Source of the DNA: Parahoeflea olei
Lineage (GTDB): Bacteria > Pseudomonadota > Alphaproteobacteria > Rhizobiales > Rhizobiaceae
Direction of reading: 5' to 3'
Length of the DNA: 64,000 nucleotides
Assembly: GCF_001703635.1 (NCBI RefSeq)
Contig: NZ_LQZT01000005.1
Span: forward strand, 1 to 64,000
Of the stretch, positions 1 to 11,359 are shown one piece after another; positions within the stretch are counted from its first letter, which is position 1, and every line of letters begins with the position of its first letter. A program made the position numbers and the translations under genes. The notes under the pieces are model-generated. The model had not been told where the DNA came from and did no database searches. It worked only from the letters and a program-made list of their open reading frames with translations.

Positions 1-113
1 GCCTGCCATGACCGCCCAATCTCAGCCATTTTGCAGAACTCTCCGCACACTACCCCAGGTCCCCTCACTAAGCGCGTCCAAGCATTCGGCTGCGCCTCAT
101 GCGGACTTGCTAT
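1..113. other. Intergenic spacer at the left edge
   Basis: No convincing coding region, RNA gene or promoter is visible in the first 113 bases. Short open frames here read as Arg/Pro/Ser-rich shadow peptides. The gene to the left lies outside the window. Confidence 0.5.
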
Positions 114-134
114 CCTCTCCCCGAAGGGGCGAGG
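114..134. repeat. Short palindrome (CCTCtCCCC / GGGGcGAGG)
   Basis: A hairpin with arms CCTC-CCCC and GGGG-GAGG around a GAA loop. It is the first of four palindromes packed into about 340 bp of non-coding DNA. It resembles the C-rich arms of the larger element at 325-450 and may be a degenerate relative. Confidence 0.5.
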
Positions 135-154
135 AAGGGGACCACAGACGCCGT

Positions 155-176
155 CATGCCGGACTTGATCCGGCAT
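155..176. repeat. Palindromic repeat ATGCCGGA-N6-TCCGGCAT
   Basis: Arms ATGCCGGA and TCCGGCAT pair around a short spacer. Sequences of the type GTCATGCCGGAC..GATCCGGCATCC are, from general knowledge, widely dispersed in intergenic regions of Alphaproteobacteria. Its role here is unknown; a transcript hairpin or remnant of a mobile palindrome is possible. Confidence 0.6.
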
Positions 177-250
177 CCAGCAGGCGAGCGTCCGCGAGCC
201 GGGGATCCACACCGTGATCCATCCCCGACCGCAGAAGGTGGAGACATTGC

Positions 251-290
251 GGTTCGTCATCCTCGGGTCGGTGCCCGAGGATGACGAACC
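251..290. repeat. Perfect 17-bp inverted repeat with a 6-nt loop
   Basis: Positions 251-267 and 274-290 are exact reverse complements (GGTTCGTCATCCTCGGG on the left), leaving the loop TCGGTG. The motif GTCATCCTCGGG..CCCGAGGATGAC is of the dispersed palindromic type common in rhizobia. There is no T-tract on either side, so a simple intrinsic terminator is less likely than a repeat element, although it lies downstream of uvrB. Confidence 0.75.
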
Positions 291-324
291 GAGAGGGCAG
301 AGAATCACGACGGCGGGGACCACC

Positions 325-450
325 GATCTCCCCCCTTGCGGGGGAGATGTCGGCGTAGCCGACAGAGGGGGGTGAACGTGAGGCCGGCGCGAAGGGAGGG
401 ATTACCCCCCTCTGTCACTTCGTGACATCTCCCCCTCAAGGGGGGAGATC
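325..450. repeat. 126-bp RIME-like palindromic element, intergenic copy
   Basis: Terminal arms of 24 nt at 326-349 and 426-449 are reverse complements with one mismatch. Inner arms (ACAGAGGGGGG / CCCCCCTCTGT) continue the symmetry. The left arm is identical over 24 nt to the left arm of the copy inside uvrB at 837-962, and both copies have the same length. It begins 29 bp past the uvrB stop, so its transcript could also fold as a 3' end structure of uvrB mRNA. Confidence 0.85.
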
Positions 451-478
451 GTATGCTGCCGGGATCTCGCCCTTCTGG

Positions 479-3634
<3,156 letters not shown>

Positions 3635-3950
3635 TCCGGCAATATGGGAGGAGTCGAAGGCGAAGGAAAGGGGCGGCGCGGCAATTGCCCGGCGCCGTGG
3701 CGGCATGCTGACAACAGGTGTCAGCAGCAACAGGCAGGTTTCGCCCCGCGCGGGCCCGGCGGGCGCTTGCGCAGCCCCCTGCTCCTGCCCGCCGCGGCCT
3801 GTATCCGGCCGCCGGCCTATTCCCTTGTCCGCATGCGAGAAACAATCTGGGTTTGGTCGCCAGATATGCTAATAAATGTTATGGAAAAAATTCCTGCACC
3901 GGTCTAGGTTCCGCCGCCGCAGCCGGATTTTCCCGAACGAACAGAGCTCA
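3635..3950. other. Divergent uvrB / hybrid kinase intergenic region
   Basis: This 316-bp spacer carries the promoters of two divergent genes. An AT-rich stretch at about 3860-3895 (GATATGCTAATAAATGTTATGG) is the most promoter-like part for the kinase gene. No alphaproteobacterial LexA box (GTTC-N7-GTTC) was seen for uvrB. Confidence 0.5.
3706..3726. promoter_or_regulatory. Inverted repeat TGCTGACA-N5-TGTCAGCA upstream of uvrB
   Basis: Two exact 8-bp arms are separated by ACAGG, 72 bp upstream of the uvrB ATG. The symmetry suits a dimeric repressor operator, but no known family can be assigned. Confidence 0.45.
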
Positions 3951-6900
3951 ATGGACACCACCCTCTCCGCCCCGCTGATCTTCCTTGATTCCGAAGCCGT
4001 CATCAACGGCTGGAGCGAGGGTGCCACCCGACTGCTCGGCTGGAAGGCCGACGAGGCCATTGGCCGCCCGTTCAGCGACATTTACGACGACCGGGGCTTC
4101 TTCATGAGCGCCACAGGCCCGGTGGATCTCGATTCGGTGTCGGTGCCGACGCCGGACGACGGCCGCGTGGTGGCGCTGCGCAGCTCGCAGACCACGCATC
4201 TGCTGGAACGGCTCGACCTGACCATGACCAATGCCGACGTGCTCGGCGCCTGGAACTGGGACGTCTCGGAAGACCGGATCTTCGCCGACAAGCGCTTTGC
4301 GCAGATCCTGGCGCTCGATGCCAAGCTGGCCCAGGAGGGGCTGCCGCTCGAGGTGTTCCTCGACCGCATCCACGAGGGCGACCGCGCGCGGGTGGCCTCC
4401 GACATCGTCCGCACCATCGAGACCGGCGACGCCTATATGAGCGAGTTCCGGCTGATGCGGCCCGACGGCTCGGTCTCGCATGTGCTGGCGCAGGGAAAGC
4501 TGGTCAAGGGCCAGGCCGGCAAGCCCGACAGGTTCCCCGGCGTGCTGTTCGACGTGACCGCGCGCAGGCGCGCCGAGGCCGAGGCGCAGGCCCAGCGCGA
4601 GCGCTACCGCAACCTGTTCCAGAACCTCGAATCCGGGTTCTGCGTGATCCGCATGATCTGGGACGAGGACGGCAAGCCGGTGGATTACGAATTCATCGAG
4701 GCCAATGCCGCCTTCGAGCGCCACACCGGCATCGTCGATCCGGTCGGCAAGTGGATGCGCCGCGACATCGCCGCCGGCCATGAACAGCACTGGTTCGACA
4801 TCTATGGCCAGGTCGCGCGCACCGGCGTGCCGATCCACGACGAATTCGAGGCCAGCCGGCTGGGCAATCGCTGGTTCGAGGTCCAGGCCTTTTCCATCGA
4901 CGGGCAGGAGCGCAACAATGTGGCGATCCTGTTCACCGACATCACCTCCGCCAAGCAGGCGGAACTGGCGCTGGTGGCCAGTGAGGAGGAATTCCGCTCG
5001 CTGTCGCAGTCGCTGCTCAACCACATCTGGACCGCCAGCGCGGACGGCGGCATCGAATGGGTCAACGACCAGCTGATCACCTATAGCGGCGTATCGATCG
5101 ACGCGCTCAAGGGAGACGGCTGGACCACGCTCGTCCACGCCGAGGACCTGCCGGATGCCCGTGCGGCCTGGGCCAGCGCGGTGGAGACCGGCGAGGTCTA
5201 CCAGACCGAGTTCCGCATCCGCCGCCATGACGGTGCCTATCGCTGGCACGTGGTCCGCGCCACGCCGGTGCGCACCGAGACCGGCGCGATCCGGCGCTGG
5301 GTCGGCTCCAACACCGACATCGAGCACGCCAAGCTCAACGAGGCGGCGCTGGCCGATCTCAACGCCAATCTCGAACAGCGCATCGCAGAGCGCACCGAGG
5401 AGCTGCTGCAATCGCAAAAGGCGCTGCAGCAGTCGCAGAAGCTCGAAACCATCGGCAAGCTCACCGGCGGCGTCGCCCACGACTTCAACAATCTGTTGCA
5501 GGTGGTGGCCGGCAATCTCCAGCTGCTGGCCAAGGACGTGGCCGGCAACGAACGCGCCGAGACCCGGGTCAAGAACGCGCTGGCCGGCGTCGACCGCGGC
5601 GCCAAGCTCGCCAGCCAGTTGCTCGCCTTCAGCCGGCGCCAGCCGCTGGAACCGAAGGTCATCAATATCGGCCGTTTCGTGACCGGCATGGAAGACATGC
5701 TGCGCCGCTCGATCGGCGAGTCGATCGGCATCGAGGTGATCGTCGCCGAAGGCCTGTGGAACACCTCGGCCGACCCCACCCAGGTGGAGAACGCGATCCT
5801 CAACCTCGCCATCAATGCCCGCGACGCGATGGGCGACGCCGGCAAGCTCACCATCGAGGCGTCGAACACCCGGCTCGACGACACCTATACCTCTTTCTTC
5901 GACGATGTCATGAGCGGCGAGTATGTGCTGGTCGCGGTCACCGACACCGGCACCGGCATGGACGAGGACACGCTCGAGCAGGTGTTCGAACCGTTCTTCT
6001 CCACCAAGCCGGAGGGCAAGGGCACGGGCCTGGGGCTGTCGATGGTCTATGGCTTTGTCAAGCAGTCGGGCGGCCACATCAACATCTACAGCGAGCCCGG
6101 CCACGGCACCACCGTCAAGCTCTACTTGCCGCGCGTGCACGGCGAGGAGGAGGCGGACACCACCCCGGTCGCCGGCCCGGCCAAGGGCGGCACCGAAACG
6201 ATCCTGGTGGTCGAGGACGACGATGACGTGCGCGCCACCGTGGTGGCGACGCTCACCGACCTCGGCTACCGGGTGCTGACCGCGCGCGACGCCCAGGCAG
6301 GCCTCGCCGTCATCGAAAGCGGCCTCGAGGTGGATGTGCTGTTCACCGACGTGGTCATGCCCGGCACGCTCAAGAGCCCGGAAATGGCGAAGATCGCGCA
6401 GGCCAACCATCCGGACCTGGTGGTGCTGTTCACCTCCGGCTACACGGAAAACTCGATCGTGCATGGCGGCAAGCTCGACGCCGGGGTGGAGCTTTTGTCC
6501 AAGCCCTATACCCGCGAGGCGCTGGACGGCCGCATCCGCCACCTGCTCGCCAACCGCAAGCAGGCCGCCAGCGCCCGCGCGACGGCTTCCTCCGGCGATC
6601 GCCCCGCCGCCTCCGGCGAGGCGACCACGCCCCCGCGGCCGCTGACCATCCTGCTGGTCGAGGACGAGGCGCTGATCCGCATCAACACCGCCGACATTCT
6701 CGGCGACATGGGCTACACCGTCATCGAGGCGGGCACGGCGGCCGAGGCGCTGAAGGCGGCGGAAGCCAGCGAGTTCGACATCCTCGTCACCGATGTCGGC
6801 CTGCCCGACATGAAGGGCGGCGAACTGGCAAGCCGTGTCCGGCGCCTCAAGCCCAGGGTCGGCATCGTCTTCGCCACCGGCGAAACCCATGTCCCCGAAG

Positions 6901-6980
6901 GCGCCGACGAGGACGCGATGCTGCTGACCAAGCCCTATTCCGACGAGTCGCTGAAGGCGGTGCTGGAGCGATTGCGCTAG
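3951..6980 (+). CDS. Hybrid sensor histidine kinase with several PAS domains and two receiver domains
   Basis: A 1009-residue cytoplasmic sensor with no membrane segment. The order is an N-terminal PAS-like segment, further PAS/PAC modules up to about residue 460 (one starting near 345 with EEFRSLSQSLLNHIW), then a coiled linker. The phosphoacceptor H box is GGVAHDFNNLLQ with His at about residue 510. The HATPase core has NLAINARDAM, DTGTGMD and GKGTGLGLSMVYGF. Two CheY-like receiver domains follow, with phosphoacceptor Asp near residues 800 (FTDVVMPG) and 948 (VTDVGLPD). The second has the VEDEALIR start typical of alphaproteobacterial receivers. ATG at 3951 is preferred over an in-frame codon at 3876, because the extra 25 residues are basic and not PAS-like. 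Signal and output are unknown; no cognate regulator gene is adjacent. Flagellin lies downstream. Confidence 0.92.
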   Translation: MDTTLSAPLIFLDSEAVINGWSEGATRLLGWKADEAIGRPFSDIYDDRGFFMSATGPVDLDSVSVPTPDDGRVVALRSSQTTHLLERLDLTMTNADVLGAWNWDVSEDRIFADKRFAQILALDAKLAQEGLPLEVFLDRIHEGDRARVASDIVRTIETGDAYMSEFRLMRPDGSVSHVLAQGKLVKGQAGKPDRFPGVLFDVTARRRAEAEAQAQRERYRNLFQNLESGFCVIRMIWDEDGKPVDYEFIEANAAFERHTGIVDPVGKWMRRDIAAGHEQHWFDIYGQVARTGVPIHDEFEASRLGNRWFEVQAFSIDGQERNNVAILFTDITSAKQAELALVASEEEFRSLSQSLLNHIWTASADGGIEWVNDQLITYSGVSIDALKGDGWTTLVHAEDLPDARAAWASAVETGEVYQTEFRIRRHDGAYRWHVVRATPVRTETGAIRRWVGSNTDIEHAKLNEAALADLNANLEQRIAERTEELLQSQKALQQSQKLETIGKLTGGVAHDFNNLLQVVAGNLQLLAKDVAGNERAETRVKNALAGVDRGAKLASQLLAFSRRQPLEPKVINIGRFVTGMEDMLRRSIGESIGIEVIVAEGLWNTSADPTQVENAILNLAINARDAMGDAGKLTIEASNTRLDDTYTSFFDDVMSGEYVLVAVTDTGTGMDEDTLEQVFEPFFSTKPEGKGTGLGLSMVYGFVKQSGGHINIYSEPGHGTTVKLYLPRVHGEEEADTTPVAGPAKGGTETILVVEDDDDVRATVVATLTDLGYRVLTARDAQAGLAVIESGLEVDVLFTDVVMPGTLKSPEMAKIAQANHPDLVVLFTSGYTENSIVHGGKLDAGVELLSKPYTREALDGRIRHLLANRKQAASARATASSGDRPAASGEATTPPRPLTILLVEDEALIRINTADILGDMGYTVIEAGTAAEALKAAEASEFDILVTDVGLPDMKGGELASRVRRLKPRVGIVFATGETHVPEGADEDAMLLTKPYSDESLKAVLERLR

Positions 6981-7246
6981 CGCGCAGGCGGGCTCGCGCC
7001 CGGCGCGGCGCAGGCCTGGCCCTGTTCGCAGGCAAGGTCGCCCCCGCGTGCCCGCAACCGCCCTGCCCGCGGAAATGCGAGCCATCGCCTGTCGCTCCGG
7101 GAAAGCCCCGGGCCAACCGCTCGCGCGGCGTGCCGCAATCCGGCACAGCCGGCCCCGGCGGTGGCACTAAGACACCTTTAACAATCCGGGCATTACAATC
7201 GAAGGTAGATTATTGCCTTTGACCTTTTTCATGCCGGATTGCGCAG

Positions 7247-8182
7247 ATGTCGTTCAGCATTCACACCAACCGTTCAGCGATGACGGCGCTTGCCACGCTG
7301 AGGCTGATCGATGCGCAGCTGGACACGACGATGCAACGGGTCACGACCGGGCTCAGGGTCAATGATGCTTCGGACAATTCCGCCTACTGGTCGATCGCAA
7401 CCACGCTGCGCTCCGACATCAAGGCCAAGGACACGGTCCTCGACGCGCTCGGCCTGTCGCGCGCCATGGCCGACATCGCCTCGGCGGGGATGAGCCAGGC
7501 GGTCGACATCGCCGCGGAGATCAAGTCGAAGCTCGCCCTTGCCAGCGAACCCGGCGTCGACAAGACCAAGATCAACAAGGAGCTTGCCGAACTGAAGGCA
7601 CAGCTCGGCAATGTCGCGCAAAGCGCCTCCTTCAACGGCCAGAACTGGCTCTACGGGTCGCCGGGGACCGTCAGCATGCCGGCCTCGATCAAGGATTACG
7701 GCGGCTTCGTCAGCGTCGGCTATATCGAGATCGACAAGGGACAGACTGTCCTGATCGACCCCGCGGACGACGCCAACGGGATCCTGACCAGGGACCGCAA
7801 CGTCACGACCCAGGGCGGATCGGCCGAAGCCTTCTACCTGCTCGGCGCGGGCACCTCGCCGACGGCCAGGGAAATCGCGCTTGACGCCAACACCACGGCG
7901 GACGACCTGACCGGCATGATGCGGGCGATGGACAGGATCGAGCAGGACCTGATCGACGCCAACGCGCTGATCGGCGTCAAGGCCAAGGGCATCGAGCGGC
8001 AGGAGGCCTTCACCAAGAAGCTGATCGAGGTCTCCAAGAAGGCGCTCGGCCGACTGGTGGACGCCGACATGGCGGAGGAATCGACGCGGCTCAAGGCGCT
8101 GCAGGCGCAAAAGCAGCTGGCGATCCAGTCCCTGTCGATCGCCAACACCCAGGCGGACTCGATCCTGCAGCTGTTCCGCTAA
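7247..8182 (+). CDS. Flagellin
   Basis: The filament protein of the bacterial flagellum, exported unfolded by the flagellar type III system. The N-terminal D0/D1 region is recognisable (MSFSIHTNRSAMTALATL, GLRVNDASDNSAYWSIAT). The C-terminal helix LAIQSLSIANTQADSILQLF matches the conserved flagellin end. At 311 residues it is a short flagellin, with only a small variable middle, as in rhizobia. No other flagellar gene is in the window, so it is an orphan copy or lies far from the main flagellar cluster. It starts at ATG 7247 after a 266-bp spacer from the kinase gene; a TTTAACAATC..ATTACAATC AT-rich tract at about 7177-7200 is a possible promoter. Confidence 0.93.
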   Translation: MSFSIHTNRSAMTALATLRLIDAQLDTTMQRVTTGLRVNDASDNSAYWSIATTLRSDIKAKDTVLDALGLSRAMADIASAGMSQAVDIAAEIKSKLALASEPGVDKTKINKELAELKAQLGNVAQSASFNGQNWLYGSPGTVSMPASIKDYGGFVSVGYIEIDKGQTVLIDPADDANGILTRDRNVTTQGGSAEAFYLLGAGTSPTAREIALDANTTADDLTGMMRAMDRIEQDLIDANALIGVKAKGIERQEAFTKKLIEVSKKALGRLVDADMAEESTRLKALQAQKQLAIQSLSIANTQADSILQLFR

Positions 8183-8192
8183 GGGAACGGGC

Positions 8193-8220
8193 GGGGCGGC
8201 TGACGCAGGAACTTCGCCCC
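8193..8220. terminator. Possible convergent terminator
   Basis: GGGGCG (8193-8198) can pair with CGCCCC (8215-8220) in the 39-bp gap between the convergent flagellin and methyltransferase genes. There is no clear T-tract, so support is weak. Confidence 0.3.
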
Positions 8221-8221
8221 C

Positions 8222-9400
8222 TCACACCCCCAGCAGGTCCTCGAGATGGTGCCGGTCGATGCCGAACATTGCCTTGATCTCGGCGATCTGGCCGAGCACC
8301 GCGGCGCGGTCGCGGCCGGCGCGGCCGTCTTTTTCGGCGACGATCAGGTTGTTTTTGGGCGTGTGCGCGTCGGAGACGAACTCAAACACGCGGGTGCGGT
8401 AGCCCGACAGTTCGAGCAGCAGCGCGCGAAGCGTGTCGGTCGCCATCTCGGCCTGGCGTTCGAGGAAGATGCCGTGGCGGAGCAGCGGTTCAAGCCGGCG
8501 ATCGGCCTCGCCCTCGCTCATCGCCCGGCGGATCTGCTTGTGGCAGCACGGCGCCACCGCAATCAGCGCGGCGCCGGCATCAATCCCCTTGAAGATGGCG
8601 TCGTCAGTGGCTGTGTCGCAGGCATGCAGCGCGATCACCGCGTCGGCGCCGGCGGCGTCGAATTCCATGATGCTGCCCGCCTCGAAGCAGAGGCCCGAAA
8701 AGCCCGAGGCGCGCGCGGTGGCATTGCCGGCCTCGACCAGATGCGGACGCATTTCCACACCCACGATCCGGACCGGGCGGTTCACGACGGTCGCGAGATA
8801 GTCGTAGAGCGCGAAATCGAGATAGCCCTTGCCCGCCCCCATGTCGAGGATCCGGGGCGGCTGGGCCTTGAGCGCTGCGACGAGCGGCGCGAAGATCTCC
8901 ACCATCTTGTTGATCTGGCGGAACTTGTCCTGCGCGTCATGGCGGATCCGGCCGTCCTTGCCGGCAAGGCCAAGTGCCGTGAGCCAAGGCTTGCCGGTCT
9001 CGGCGAGCGGGCGGTTCTTGGCGCGGTTGTGCTCGGTCGAGGGTGCCTCGCGGGCTTCGACCTCGGTGCGCTTCAGGCGCATTTTCGCGCCGTTGCGCTC
9101 GAACATGAGATCGAAGCCGGTGGTCGACAGCCGCGCGCTGCGGAACGCGGTCGCGAGCCCTTCGCGCAGCAGGTCGAAGGCCTCGGCCTCATCGTAATTC
9201 TTGATGGTGTCGCGGGTCTTGTATTTGTACGTGAACGAGTAGCGCTCGCCCGCCTTGGTCGAAATCTTCTTGATCTCGACCGATTTCAGATCCGGCTCGT
9301 CGCCGTGATAGCCGCCGAGCCTGAGCCGGACGAGCGTGCCGTCCGCGAAGGCCTCGGCGGTGGCGGCAAGCAGCTCGGCGATACGGTCGGGCGGGGTCAC
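8222..9400 (-). CDS. SAM-dependent methyltransferase of unknown substrate
   Basis: A 392-residue cytoplasmic protein. The C-terminal half is a class I methyltransferase: motif I is ILDMGAGKGYLDFALYDYL, followed by VEMRPHLVE (motif II) and ALHACDTATDDA. The HACD-type motif and the adjacent APCCHKQ resemble the Methyltransf_32-type family of RNA or protein methyltransferases; this assignment is from motif memory. The N-terminal half (about 150 residues) has no fold I recognise and contains a KMRLKRTEVEAR stretch that could bind nucleic acid. A GTG start at 9400 is chosen because GAAGGA sits 7 nt upstream; the longer ATG-initiated frame to 9478 begins with an Arg-rich stretch that is probably not translated. 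It is separated from the next minus-strand gene by a terminator. Confidence 0.85.
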   Translation of the reverse strand: MTPPDRIAELLAATAEAFADGTLVRLRLGGYHGDEPDLKSVEIKKISTKAGERYSFTYKYKTRDTIKNYDEAEAFDLLREGLATAFRSARLSTTGFDLMFERNGAKMRLKRTEVEAREAPSTEHNRAKNRPLAETGKPWLTALGLAGKDGRIRHDAQDKFRQINKMVEIFAPLVAALKAQPPRILDMGAGKGYLDFALYDYLATVVNRPVRIVGVEMRPHLVEAGNATARASGFSGLCFEAGSIMEFDAAGADAVIALHACDTATDDAIFKGIDAGAALIAVAPCCHKQIRRAMSEGEADRRLEPLLRHGIFLERQAEMATDTLRALLLELSGYRTRVFEFVSDAHTPKNNLIVAEKDGRAGRDRAAVLGQIAEIKAMFGIDRHHLEDLLGV

Positions 9401-9483
9401 GGGCACGTCCTTCAGGGAGATCCGGGATGGAGCCGGAAAACTCCGGCATTTGACGGTTCTTCTACCTCTCCTGCGCAAAGAAG

Positions 9484-9518
9484 CAAACCGGGCCCATGCT
9501 TGAAGCAGGGGCCCGGCT
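9484..9518 (-). terminator. Intrinsic terminator of the metallo-hydrolase gene
   Basis: On the minus strand GGGCCC-type arms (CCGGGCCC at 9488-9495 and GGGCCCGG at 9509-9516) form an 8-bp GC stem, followed by a T-rich tail (TTTGCTTCTTTG). It lies 34 bp after the hydrolase stop. Confidence 0.7.
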
Positions 9519-9551
9519 TGATCGTCTCATCTCTGCAAGAGCGCCGCGGGA

Positions 9552-10337
9552 TCAGCCGAGCGCGCCGTTGTACCAGTCATGCAGCTTGACCTCGGTCGAG
9601 CCGCCGGCGTCGCTCAGCATCCTGGCGAAGGCTTCCGGGTCCTGTGTTCCGCCGTCGCGGCCGCGATAGTGATAGGGCACGACCATGGCCGGCGCGAACT
9701 CCGCCACCGCGCCGGCTGCCTGCTCGGCATCCATCGTGAACGGCAGGTTCATGCAGACGAAGGCGAGATCGATATCCTCGAGCGCCCGCATTTCGGGCGT
9801 GCCCTCGGTGTCGCCGGAGATATAGATGCGGCTGCCGTCGATGGTCAGCACGAAGCCGAGATCGCCGCGCGCCTTGGGGTGGAAGTCCTGCCGGTCGGCC
9901 GAGGTGTTGTAGGCGGCGATCGCCTCGATGGCGACGCCCATCTTCTCGGTGCTCTCGCCCGGTGCGATGACATCGGCGCGGCCCTGCAGATCCTCCGGCA
10001 TCATGCCCTTCACATCAGCATTGGTCAGGACCGGTGCAGGAGCGAGCGCAGCCAGAAGATCGGCATTGTAGTGGTCGCCGTGGCGGTGGGTGATCAGGAT
10101 CAGGTCGGGCTTGGGCAGTGCTTCATAGGCCAACGCCTCGCCGACGGGATCGACATAGATGGTGCCTGCCGGGCTCTCCATGACGAAGGAAGCGTGCTCC
10201 ACGGGGTGGATGGTGATCTTGCCGTCCATCAGGTCGAGGCTGGCAGCATTCGCGGCCGCCTGGCCGAGCGACGGCAGCAGCGTGATGGCTCCCACAGCGG
10301 CGGCGCCGCCAACGATAAAGCTGCGTCTGGTGGTCAT
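9552..10337 (-). CDS. Tat-exported metallo-beta-lactamase-fold hydrolase (UlaG-like)
   Basis: A 261-residue predicted exported metal-dependent hydrolase. The N-terminus MTTRRSFIVGGAAAVG is a twin-arginine signal with a following hydrophobic stretch and a likely cleavage near LGQAAANA. The zinc-binding signature THRHGDHYNADLL has His84, His86, Asp88 and His89. Later metal and active-site candidates are in SGDTEGT and VVPYHYRG. Homologues are usually annotated as MBL-fold or UlaG-like hydrolases and their substrates are mostly unknown. ATG at 10337 has GGAGATTGCC immediately upstream, which favours it over an ATG at 10355. The gene stands alone with its own terminator. Confidence 0.88.
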   Translation of the reverse strand: MTTRRSFIVGGAAAVGAITLLPSLGQAAANAASLDLMDGKITIHPVEHASFVMESPAGTIYVDPVGEALAYEALPKPDLILITHRHGDHYNADLLAALAPAPVLTNADVKGMMPEDLQGRADVIAPGESTEKMGVAIEAIAAYNTSADRQDFHPKARGDLGFVLTIDGSRIYISGDTEGTPEMRALEDIDLAFVCMNLPFTMDAEQAAGAVAEFAPAMVVPYHYRGRDGGTQDPEAFARMLSDAGGSTEVKLHDWYNGALG

Positions 10338-10420
10338 GGCAATCTCCTTCGGCATCGTTGCGGTTGGGGTATCGGGTTGTTCAGCTAAATGCGGCCGCGC
10401 GCCGGGAATTCAAGAGGCCG

Positions 10421-11107
10421 TCACCTCAAGACCCGCACCCAGCGCGCCAGATTGAGCAGGCTCGTCAGGGCCGCGGCGACATAGGTAAGCGCCGCGGCTT
10501 TCAGCACGCTGCGGGCGCTGGCGAGATCGTCTTCGCCGAGATAATTGCCCTCGCGCAGGATCGGCAGCGCCTTGTTGAAGCTTGCATCATACTCGACCGG
10601 CAGCGTGACGAGATGCACCACCACGCGCACGCCGAGCAGGCCGATGCCGATCACCGCGAGCGCGAGCATCGCGGCCGGCGTGCGCAGCGCGATCGCCAGC
10701 ACCGGGGCTGCGATGAAGAACACCGAGGCGATGCGATCGGTGGTCATCGCAAGCCGCGCCAGCGTCTGGCGCAGCCTGAGCCCGCGCTCGCCGCGGTGAT
10801 GCTGGATCGCATGGCCGACCTCGTGGGCGGCGACCGCCACCGCCGTCAGGCTGGCCCCGTCATAGTTGTCCGCCGACAGCCGCACGGTGCGGGCTTCGGG
10901 ATCGTAGTGATCGCCCGCATCGGTGCGCTCCACCCGGACGCCGTCGAGCGCGAACCGCTCGACCAGATGCTGTGCCATCTCGCCGCCGGTCCCGGGGAAA
11001 TCCGGCCGCGCGGCGCTGTGCTTGCGCAGCGTGTGGCCGACCCAGAATTGCGGGCCGTAGATGAGCGCCAGAACCGCGAGAAGCGCGATGATGCCGAGAA
11101 AGGCCAT
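10421..11107 (-). CDS. Membrane-bound neutral zinc metallopeptidase (YugP-like)
   Basis: A 228-residue inner-membrane protease candidate. It has a first membrane segment (MAFLGIIALLAVLALIYGPQFWV), the gluzincin-type motif HEVGHAIQH with His95, Glu96 and His99, and further hydrophobic segments in the C-terminal half. The family corresponds to the Zn_peptidase_2/YugP group, whose physiological targets are poorly known. The motif ARLAMTTDRIASVFFIAAPVL shows a typical membrane helix after the active site. The start is ATG at 11107; a TTG six codons upstream is also in frame. It is divergent from the gamma-glutamyltransferase gene across 252 bp. Confidence 0.85.
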   Translation of the reverse strand: MAFLGIIALLAVLALIYGPQFWVGHTLRKHSAARPDFPGTGGEMAQHLVERFALDGVRVERTDAGDHYDPEARTVRLSADNYDGASLTAVAVAAHEVGHAIQHHRGERGLRLRQTLARLAMTTDRIASVFFIAAPVLAIALRTPAAMLALAVIGIGLLGVRVVVHLVTLPVEYDASFNKALPILREGNYLGEDDLASARSVLKAAALTYVAAALTSLLNLARWVRVLR

Positions 11108-11359
11108 GTCAGGCACCGTGAGCAAGAAGAGGGATCATGGCGTGTAGATAGGCGATTCCCGCGCGCGATAAAGGGCGATCAAACCATCTCCGCGGCTGCA
11201 CCGACCCGGGCGGGCACGCAGGCTCCCGGCCGTCACGCCCGCCTCTCCGACCGACAGCCTCCGTGTGAAGGGTTGACGCCCCGGCCGATCTGTCCTGTTC
11301 TAGGTGCTGCCGGCCTCCCGGACATCCGGAGGCCAGGACACCAGAAAGGAACGGACCCG

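Noticed and set aside
3635..3950. LexA box upstream of uvrB
   Set aside because: GAAC GAAC occurs near 3935, but the GTTC-N7-GTTC spacing of alphaproteobacterial LexA sites is not present.
3948..7085. A 1045-codon open frame antisense to the hybrid kinase
   Set aside because: The kinase reads with full domain motifs on the other strand; this is a third-position GC artefact.
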